Below are positions 56,301 to 64,000 of a DNA stretch of 64,000 nt, piece after piece. The notes beneath the pieces were generated by a model that did no database searches, was not told the origin of the DNA, and was given only the letters and a program-made list of their open reading frames with translations. This DNA is from Phascolomyces articulosus (lineage: Eukaryota; Mucoromycota; Mucoromycetes; Mucorales; Lichtheimiaceae): positions 372,001-436,000 of the forward strand of contig JAIXMP010000001.1 of the NCBI GenBank assembly GCA_025677815.1. Direction: 5' to 3'. Numbering within the stretch: position 1 is the stretch's first letter; every line of letters starts with the position of its first letter. Both the position numbers and the translations under genes were made by a program.

Positions 56301-58397
56301 CTTTGTGTTTTTTAGATTGCTATATAAAAGATAAATATAGGTTGTAACACACATGCGTACACATACCCGTTCATCGTCATATTAGTCATCATTCATCAAA
56401 TCATTTAACAACTGCCCCCTTTTCCACCCTCCATGGTTAAATAATAAAATGCATAATAACCTGAGTCACAACAGATTCTCGGTCATTGGATTGTCGTCGG
56501 CCTAAGCAAGGTCATTATTTTTTGTTTGTTTGTTAAATCAAGTATGATTGATACCATCACGTTTAGACTGATGAAAAAAAAAAGGAAAAGGGTGGTAATA
56601 CCTAGTACAGCTGGCTGAGCAGGAAGCGGCATGAACTTGTTGAATTCCGCTAGTAATTGAGGTTCTTCTAACAACAGATATCGTACTTCGTTATGTATCT
56701 ACACCCCCCGGTAAATCCCTCATTCCATTAGTTCTTATTCTTATAAGATTAAACTGACTCATCACTCTCAATTTGGCAATTTGAAAAAATCATTTTTTTA
56801 CCATGACATGGCTGATTTTTTTACAACTATATGACTCTAATAGTTGAGTAAATTTTTGATAAACTTCAGGTTTTTCTGCAAATCGTGTCTATTAGAAAAA
56901 ACAACAATTTTTGTTTTGTAAAATATTAGTATATTTATCAAGTACTGATTATTAACATGGCGCATTTTTTCGTTTTTTACCTTGATCAGACTGATGAAGT
57001 GAAATGCTGAAGTGATAGGAGCAGGTCCTGGTGTTCCCATAATAGAAGGGCTTGATGACCGCCGTATCTATTATTTCATCAATATATGTGAGTTGATTAT
57101 TAATAACATTCCATCTTCCTAAGGATGATGAAGAGTGGAACAATAATAATGGAATCGACCTACACGACGATTTTCACCCGATGTATCTGTAATATGATAA
57201 TCAGCAGGTAATAAATGATTGAATGCTTCGATAAGCTGTTGTTTTCCATGCAGTATTTTTTGAACACGACTAACAGCCTCCGATAAAGGTATACTGTAAA
57301 TGTAATCAAATATAAAGAAGAAGAAGAAGAAGAAGAAGAAAGGGACGACTTTTAATAACATATAGATTACTTGCCATATATACACCCCCATATTTCGATA
57401 GTAACCAATATATACATATTCTTTTATCTTACTTTTGCATTCTGGCAGATCTCATGATATCGACAAATGAATCATATACATCAGGACAACTCCAAAATTC
57501 TTTTCTAATCGAGGTAAGAAACTTGGCTGTCGCTATAGGATCGGCTACTGTTGGAGTATTTTCTTTATCAACTTGTCTATTATTGCTATCACTGACGACA
57601 TTGGTGTTATTACTATTATTATTTGGTGTGGCTGTTGGTACTTGCGGTGGTACCGATGTAATAGTAGCGGTGGTGGTTACAATATCACTGGAAGCGTTCG
57701 TAGGTACGATCCCTTCTTGTTCGTCTATTACCATCACATTATTAAGCGTGGAAATGGTGTTCTCATTATCCTTGTATTCAGGTACAGGAACAGTCGTTGT
57801 AGAATGGTTCTGGCTATGGTTATGGTCTGGCTTTGGATTGTCAATAGGTTTCGGATTGTTTAATAACACAGACAGATCGGGTCTCATGGCAGGACTAATG
57901 TCGGCATTCGGTTTATTATTATTGGATTCTGGTACTTTTTGTTGGGGTGGTGGCGTAGTCGTTGTAGACTGTGGAGGAGGTGTTTGTTTTGTTGAAGCAG
58001 GAGTAGGTAATTCCGTCAATACATGGTCTCTTGACCAACGTCTTCCAGGTGGATCATGCTTAGTATAATTCATTGAATTATCGGCCGTAGTTACAGTAGT
58101 ACTACTATTCGTCGTAGTAGTGCTCGATTCTTGTGTATGTTCTGAGACGCGTTCAACATTACTATTGTTGCTGTTGTTATGGTGCTGATTGTGATTGGTA
58201 GCATTAATGGCGGGTACTATGTTGTTATTCGTTCGCAACGACGGTCGTGGTGTAATACTTCCACCAATGTTACTAGGTGTGTAATTTTGATACATTATAT
58301 CAAATACATGGCGTTGGTGTGGTTGTGTTGGGCGTTGGGATTGTCTTGGAGGTAATGGGTGTCTGTGTCGTAATGAACGTTCCTGTTGAGAGGACAT
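53350..58397 (-). CDS. SIN3: SIN3 transcriptional co-repressor
   Basis: Scaffold of the Rpd3-type histone deacetylase complex. Fifteen exons (complement): 57433..58397, 57164..57293, 56981..57067, 56802..56888, 56602..56698, 56461..56501, 56056..56319, 55857..55985, 55528..55767, 55004..55447, 54550..54919, 54389..54465, 54159..54282, 53738..54078 and 53350..53652; 1232 aa. The N-terminal 290 residues are Asn/Thr/Pro-rich. Three paired amphipathic helix domains follow, at about 300-355, 385-450 and 483-550 (FHFISLIKTRF ... EFNKFMPLP; FERIKIFLG ... FKSFIGY). The HDAC-interaction domain spans about 668-760: SYRKIPKS, CSGRDNLCNEALNDEY, SHPIWASEDGGF, KKNQYEEALHRAEDERYF. The Sin3 C-terminal domain follows, ending LFYILGKEDYLQNRR. 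The donor after exon 2 (GTAGGT) is atypical. Confidence 0.95.
57316..57340. repeat. GAA/AGA microsatellite
   Basis: About eight AGA/GAA copies inside the first intron of SIN3 (57294-57432), giving a TTC-rich tract on the coding strand. Confidence 0.85.
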
Positions 58398-59117
58398 TAT
58401 ATTTAGTTAGAATAATGTTAAAAAAAAAGTAGAAAAAAAAATAGCGTAGTTAATAATAGGAAAAAAAAAGAAAAGGAAGAGTGAGATATAAAAGGCCAGA
58501 CAGGTGAAGCAGCTCTTATTGTTGAACAATTATGTTATGAGATTTATTTTTTTTACAACCTCCCCCATATCATTGGGTTAATATTGCTCCCCCCCAAAAA
58601 AAGCAATTTGCCACAACGATGCAATATATCTTTCCGCTTGGATGGATAATAGCATCTTTTACTACGCTACTTTCGTCTACTAAGTCTATATAGAACAAAT
58701 AAAATAAAGGACAAAGTCGTCATAGAAAGCACCATCTGTATCTTCTATACGTCTCTAAGTCAAAATGATATATTATAGCTAAATAGATGATGCTGGTCTA
58801 TCAACTAGTAACAATAATTTATTTTATTTTTATGCCCATATTGCGTTTTTGTACTATTATTCTATTTACTTCTATTGTGGTTGAAAATAGTATCTATCCA
58901 TCATTTTCCAAGTAAAACGGACCGATGGAGTGTTGTGAAAGAAAAAGAAGAAAACAGAAAATGTAAAATCTGAGGTTACACAAGCTGTTGTTTTTTGGAA
59001 CTTATCAAATTATTATTGCGATCGTGATTAATTTAAACAACCTAGCACTTCATACGTTTTATTATTATTATTATTATTATTATTAGTCAATCATGATTTT
59101 ATAATTTTATTATTCAT
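58398..59117. other. Intergenic, SIN3 promoter side / metaxin 3' side
   Basis: 720 bp. It has poly-A stretches just upstream of SIN3, an ATT repeat at about 59060-59083 near the metaxin stop, and no recognisable gene. Confidence 0.45.
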
Positions 59118-60680
59118 TTACAATTCTTCTTCTAATATATCTTCTTCATAGTCATAATCACCACCTACACCGTCATCTACATATTCGTATTCATATTCTT
59201 CATCATCGTCATCGTCTCCAAATTCTACACTAACGATTCCATTATAGATAACATAGGCCAATAAGAAAGTGACACCGCCAGCAATAGACCATATCCTTTT
59301 ACGTTCAAATTCAAGTTGTGCTTGTGATCTCTCCTTCTTTTCTTCACCTTCTTCATTACCCATATAAGCCGTGACATCATCCTTGATGTTACTCAAAAAT
59401 GCTCGTGGATTATTCCAAAGTGTTCGCCACATGGAAGGAACATCTTCTGATATTTCAGATCGAGGTTGTTCTGATGAAAAATATAAATTCTTGATTCGAT
59501 TGCAGTAACTGGCAAGTCGTGGATATTCAGTGGTTAAAATGTGTTGTAATCGACGATGGGATAAGTTGGGATAAATGTGAAGAGCAAGTTGACCAAAGAC
59601 AATACAATCCAAAGTAGTTGGTCTAATGAAATAGTTTGTGTTGTAATATATTAAAATACATTTAGTCATTCTGTTCACTCTTATTCCTTTTTTTAGCATC
59701 GTTATTGAACACTTTATTTTACCTGTCACCAAACATGAATTCTTTATCACCTAATTGACTTTCTAATACACCATATGTTTCACGAACCAATCGATACATC
59801 TAATTCATCCTGATTTTAGCATATATTTCCAACCACAATCTTTATATATACTTACATAATGCCAACCAGATCGTTGAAGTTCTTTCATTTCCTCAACTTC
59901 GTTTTGTGGTACACCCTTGTCATCGTCCTTGATCTCAACATTGTATTTGGCCAAACGTGCCTTAGCACTCTTTTTCAGTTGAATCGGTACCAAATATCGT
60001 GCTGGAAATGGAAGAATCTCTGCATAGGTAGGTCGAATATTTTTGATAAAGTTGGTCATGTCAGCATACCATGTAAACAACTACATAATTCAATAATAAA
60101 CAACACAGGTAAATAAATATAGTTGATCCAATCGCCACCCTGTATGTCCCTTCCCTTCACTCTATTACCAAGCAATCGTAAAGTTTTTCTTGTGCTAATG
60201 CGCTATACCTATTAGATTTCCCGTAATATTAAATTTATGTTATCAATATTATTCTTTCCTATATATATTCCCTTATCTTTTTTTTTTACAAATAGTTGAT
60301 TCATAAAACATACGCAAGGTATTCTGCCTTTTGTTCTGGTGATAAATCTCGGTTACCATCGAATCCACGTTTTCCCAAATGTGAAATAATTCTGTCGACA
60401 CCTGCGATCCAGGTTGATTTATCCTTCAAAAGTGGAAGTTCACCTATTTTATGGTTGGTGGTCGCATGTTACTCATAAGTTGCAACAAGTTGTCAATGGT
60501 GGCAGAGCACGCGTTATGCAAAATATTTTTACCTGTTGGACTGTATTGTGGATCATTGGCATGGACAACGGTAAAATCAACATCAAGAAGACGGAGATAA
60601 GCTTCAATAATAATACATTTGGGATCAATCGAAGGAGCATTAAGTGCTGGACTCCATACATAAAGTTGCATTGCAGACAT
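59118..60680 (-). CDS. Metaxin / Sam37-type subunit of the mitochondrial SAM complex
   Basis: Outer-membrane component that helps insert beta-barrel proteins. Exons (complement): 60533..60680, 60314..60443, 60169..60208, 59856..60080, 59723..59799 and 59118..59622; 374 aa. The N-terminal GST/thioredoxin-like domain reads MQLYVWSPAL ... IIIEAYLRLLDVDFTVV and GELPLLKD. A GST-C-like part follows (FGDRPTTLDCIVFGQLALHIYPNL). A single predicted membrane segment lies near the end (about 317-339, IAGGVTFLLAYVIYNGI), with an extremely acidic 32-residue tail (EFGDDDDDEEYEYEY ... DILEEEL). The membrane anchor and GST order fit metaxin-1/Sam37 rather than Sam35/metaxin-2, which lacks the anchor. Confidence 0.85.
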
Positions 60681-61971
60681 GGTCTATTAATATATTTTTT
60701 TATCTGGTTTCACGCACAAACAAAAAGAAAGCTGCAATTGTTTGGAAAATTGTCAGATGTCAAGGCTGGCTGTCTTTAAAATGGGTTCGCTTATTTTTTT
60801 TAACATGATCCTCTGATTTCCCTGGTTGTTATTGATGCTTATCAACATGAATTGGACAAAATCAAGCAAATACTCTTAGTTGATTGATATATCATTATGA
60901 ATGAAAATCTAACTTTTGCTTAGTTAATTGAAAATGTCTACCGTGTTTGCTATTATAACGAATATGTTAGCAACGGCCATTATTACAATTGCCACGTTAT
61001 ATACACATTTACCTTTTAAGATGGCTTTCGACTTTTTAGTATATGTTATGTTATTGAAATATACTCACATTACAGTTCAATAATTAGTCCATACGTTTAT
61101 ATCGATATCCATCCAGTGGTTGACCTCGTCATTCGCATTTTTGATACTCCTTTTAATTAATGGTACACTGTTTGGATCAAGTAACGTATAAATTTGTTTC
61201 TTATATCAATGGCTAACGTTGTTTGATTTGAATAGTAGATGCAGAACCAATAAATCTGAGACAATCAAGGAATTACAGTCAGTCGTCGGTTTTTGCATCC
61301 CTACCTTTTCCAAAAGAAAAAAAAATTGATACAGAAAAGGTAGATCTGCACTTGGTTCTTACTTTCTTCGGTGACGTAAATAAATGAGATTTTTTGTTTT
61401 GTTTTTCTTTTGAATGCGTAAGCACATTGCTAGTTGGTGGAAATGCTGGCGTCACTATCAGTGTTATCAAATGTTTGGTAACGAGTTTTTATCATATGCA
61501 TGAATTCTTGAACAAACATGGTTATGGACCAATTATATACCTGTAGTTTCTTAAGTCTCGTGCGGAAGTAATGATTGTTCTAAATTGAAAAAGATCATTG
61601 TTATTATGGTGGTGTATTTTAGTACGTAGAATGGAAAAAACGAGCGTACGTTTGACACCAAATCACCAACCGTTTTTGACTTTAGTCCAATGCGGGCGCG
61701 CGAATTTCGGTCTCAACCCGTGTCTCTCTATTTCAATAGAGAGATAAACTATCAGAACCGCTTTTGGTTACCAACACTCGACAACCGCAGAATTTCACGT
61801 ATTATTATATAAGAAATCTAAAGTAATTCTAACACGACCTACTTAGTATATATATACTTCAATGCATAACATGTAATAAATGAAAAATACATTTCTCCGT
61901 TTCAATTACGTATTATTTTGTGAATGTAAAAAAAACACAGCGTTATAAATTATTATTATATATGGCTTTTA
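60681..61971. other. Intergenic, metaxin promoter / HET 3' side
   Basis: 1.3 kb. A 63-codon ORF at 61279..61470 (-) has no recognised family. A perfect hairpin lies at 61723-61744. Around 61680-61800 the DNA is notably GC-richer than the flanks. No tRNA or rRNA was identified. Confidence 0.45.
61723..61744. terminator. Perfect 10-bp hairpin (TCTCTCTATT / AATAGAGAGA)
   Basis: Two 10-base arms separated by TC. It lies 228 bp downstream of the HET stop codon within a locally GC-richer patch. It could be an RNA 3'-end structure, a regulatory site or a transposon remnant; the type is a guess. Confidence 0.3.
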
Positions 61972-63933
61972 TTATTCTATGAGATATGTGTGTTTGGGTA
62001 AAGGGGTACAATCATTAGAAGAGAAAACTTCATCTGCTTTATATAAACAACATGCACCAATCGCTGTATAATGATTCTTTTCTCCTCCACGGATTTTCTT
62101 GATGACAGGATAGTAAGTATAACTCTTATATCCCTTGAAAGGTATTCCGGTAAGCATCACATACTGTGTATTAGTAGTAGGGTCCAGATCCATGATCTCC
62201 GTCAGTATACTTAAGTTAAATTCAGGTACATCAACACGAAGTTGATCGCTGGGATACCAAAACAAATTTTGCTTTTTTATCTTTATAAATTTTGATAACC
62301 GTTGAAGCGTCAAAGAGATCAAATGAAGTATTCCTTTAGTCTTCCTCTTCTTCAAGGAATCACTGCTTTTTGTTACTGCTTCTTCTGAAATATAACCATC
62401 ATAATCACAAATGTAAATGTTTTTGAGTTCGTTTTGACCAGGTAAATCGACCTTTAATCCAAGATGCCTGGTTCGTACATAACCATCATCAATGGAAGAT
62501 TCAGTACTTGAGAAAGGGGGAAGGTCCTCGAAACGCATTGGTGTAAAATAATCACGATCAGTATTGAGCATGGATTCCTCGCTACTGTTCGTCAATCCAA
62601 TACATGTGATTCTCATGATTCTTCCTTCAATGCAGTAATCTTGAAAAGGGTGTTTGGTCGGTGCATAATCACATTTATGTTGATAAAAGTGCTCTCCAGC
62701 AATACCAGTCCAGGAGGGTAAGAATGAATATTTTTGAATCGGGACTTGATAAGTCCACGAACCGGCGGATAGTATCGGTGGAGCATTTTTATCACTTTTT
62801 GATATTGAGTCCTTGTCGTCGTCGTCATCGTTGTTTTTTGGCGTATCACTGATTTTTCCCATTGCTTTATATCCACCGTGTCCTCCAAACAATAAGATCG
62901 TAATATCCCTTTCAGCCAAAAGGCAATATAACTGAACCATAAGATCTTCCAATGATTGATGCTTTTTGTACTCCTGGTCGATTTTTAACTGTTGAAGAAT
63001 GGTATCGGGGAAAAGATTGGCAAGTGCATATATGCGGTCATGATCCAGCATACATGTCCGTATATGTGCACAAAATAGAATATCACTCAAATGCCATTGT
63101 TCGAGGGGTGTATTGATCAATGGATCAAGAGGTATTTCTGTTGCAGTAAAAACATCATCGGACCATAAATGAACATTTTTACCAATGATGACCATACGAT
63201 TAGAATGGATCGCTTCCATCAACGTCCATAGGCGCTTGAACCATTCGGATTGTTTCATTCGGACAGTGGTCTCTAAAAGTCCTATTTGTGCAACCTCCTC
63301 GGTCGTTGTTTGGAATTCAGGCACGAGTGACACGGTACAATGAGCATGTTTATATACCTGATGCATTTGTTGAATTTCTCGATGTTTCTCCTCTAAATTG
63401 TCTTGATCAATACACATTTGATCGTACCAAAGGTAATTGATATTGAATTGTTGACAAATTTGTTGAATGAGCTGTTCAAATGAAACATGTTTTTGCTGGT
63501 ATTCAATTATTTTCGATTTTTCATCGTTGAGACGGATTAGGAATTTTTGATATGGGTTGCTTTGAAAAAAATAATTTTTAAATCCGTCTATGATGCCTTG
63601 GACATTATCTTGAATAGTTGCATTTTGTGCTGTTTTTGTGATGGGTTGTATAATGATATGTTCGTTTTTATCGACATTATTTTTCTTTTCGTCTCCACTA
63701 GCTGTACACGATTGGCTCCATACATAGGATAGCGCACAGTATCCTTCGTTCACTTCAGATCCCGGTACTATTTGCATATCACATATACGAACAAGTTTAC
63801 TCGGCATAAATTCTGGTTTGGGTGGTGAAGTGGGTACTGTTTTAGGTGGTTGGGTAAATCGGCCGATTTGCATCCTTTGTAATTTAGGATTGCGGATTCT
63901 CGTCCATTGCGTTGTTTCATAAATAATGGGCAT
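61972..63933 (-). CDS. HET-domain (heterokaryon-incompatibility-type) protein
   Basis: Predicted NLR-like or cell-death signalling protein; in Ascomycota, HET domains trigger incompatibility cell death, but the role in this lineage is unknown. Single exon, 653 aa, start MPIIYETTQW; upstream sequence is limited to 67 bp. The HET domain spans about 41-260: LVRICDMQI, the conserved YCALSYVW (65-72), LWYDQMCIDQ (168-177), HREIQQMHQVYKHAHCTVS (184-202) and EWFKRLWTLMEA (230-241). A low-complexity Lys/Asp/Asn loop interrupts the early part. The C-terminal half (residues 350-653) resembles no domain I know; it holds an Asp-rich linker (NNDDDDDKDS). No signal peptide or membrane helix was seen. It is intronless, unlike its neighbours. 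Confidence 0.82.
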   Translation of the reverse strand: MPIIYETTQWTRIRNPKLQRMQIGRFTQPPKTVPTSPPKPEFMPSKLVRICDMQIVPGSEVNEGYCALSYVWSQSCTASGDEKKNNVDKNEHIIIQPITKTAQNATIQDNVQGIIDGFKNYFFQSNPYQKFLIRLNDEKSKIIEYQQKHVSFEQLIQQICQQFNINYLWYDQMCIDQDNLEEKHREIQQMHQVYKHAHCTVSLVPEFQTTTEEVAQIGLLETTVRMKQSEWFKRLWTLMEAIHSNRMVIIGKNVHLWSDDVFTATEIPLDPLINTPLEQWHLSDILFCAHIRTCMLDHDRIYALANLFPDTILQQLKIDQEYKKHQSLEDLMVQLYCLLAERDITILLFGGHGGYKAMGKISDTPKNNDDDDDKDSISKSDKNAPPILSAGSWTYQVPIQKYSFLPSWTGIAGEHFYQHKCDYAPTKHPFQDYCIEGRIMRITCIGLTNSSEESMLNTDRDYFTPMRFEDLPPFSSTESSIDDGYVRTRHLGLKVDLPGQNELKNIYICDYDGYISEEAVTKSSDSLKKRKTKGILHLISLTLQRLSKFIKIKKQNLFWYPSDQLRVDVPEFNLSILTEIMDLDPTTNTQYVMLTGIPFKGYKSYTYYPVIKKIRGGEKNHYTAIGACCLYKADEVFSSNDCTPLPKHTYLIE

Positions 63934-64000
63934 CGTCTATGTTTTTTTAAAAATTACATTTTGATCATTCATATGAGTAATGATTCAGAAATGCAAAAGC

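Noticed and set aside
57454..58068. 204-codon ORF on the + strand
   Set aside because: It is the antisense shadow of the low-complexity Asn/Thr-rich N-terminus of SIN3, and its hydrophobic repeats follow from that composition.
61279..61470. 63-codon minus-strand ORF
   Set aside because: No recognisable family and composition typical of AT-rich spacer; not listed as a gene.

Overview
The window is nuclear DNA of an early-diverging filamentous fungus, most likely Mucoromycota/Mucorales. The evidence is short GT-AG introns (about 50-150 nt) in nearly every gene, AT-rich intergenic DNA, and protein families characteristic of fungi outside the Dikarya: a propionyl-CoA carboxylase alpha chain, a CHD6-9-like remodeller and an NPL4 with a C-terminal zinc finger. 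No species can be named from sequence alone. Exon boundaries were derived by hand from reading frame and splice-site consensus. All multi-exon models below keep the frame and have lengths divisible by three.

Layout. 1-517 (-): 5' part of a small secreted Cys-rich protein, cut by the window edge. 2.5-4.3 kb (+): GEN1/Yen1 resolvase. 4.9-12.2 kb (-): beta-tubulin, ribosomal protein eS19 and actin-interacting protein AIP1. 14.0-19.1 kb: two paralogous mitochondrial dicarboxylate carriers head to head, with identical internal exon lengths. 22.0-29.0 kb (+): a 14-exon CHD chromatin remodeller. 29.3-31.9 kb (-): an MFS anion:cation symporter. 32-35 kb: gene-poor. 35.1-40.5 kb (-): NPL4, an Rrn7/TAF1B-type Pol I factor and TFIIH subunit Tfb5. 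40.8-43.4 kb (+): ESCRT-0 Vps27. 43.6-46.5 kb: a divergent pair of iron oxygenases of the PhnZ/TmpB and PhnY/TmpA types. 46.5-49.7 kb: gene-poor, with a decayed Tc1/mariner-type transposase. 49.7-52.4 kb (+): PCCA. 52.5-60.7 kb (-): mitochondrial uS19m, SIN3 and a metaxin/Sam37 protein. 62.0-63.9 kb (-): an intronless HET-domain protein.

Functions. Most genes are unconnected housekeeping genes. The exception is the divergent oxygenase pair at 43.6-46.5 kb. One gene encodes a 2-oxoglutarate/Fe(II) dioxygenase of the phytanoyl-CoA-hydroxylase fold. The other encodes an HD-domain protein with every diiron and substrate residue of bacterial PhnZ at matching spacing. In bacteria these two enzymes oxidatively convert an aminoethylphosphonate to glycine (or glycine betaine) plus phosphate. 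The shared 713-bp intergenic region holds a CACGTG box and a 12-bp palindrome. It is therefore a candidate eukaryotic two-gene phosphonate-scavenging module and the strongest discovery lead here.

Other leads are the inverted carrier duplication, a 17-nt microexon in beta-tubulin, an NPL4 start codon alone on its coding exon, a possible alternative N-terminus for Tfb5, a 42-T tract inside a PCCA intron, an acidic tail after the metaxin membrane anchor, the HET protein, and the truncated secreted protein at the left edge.
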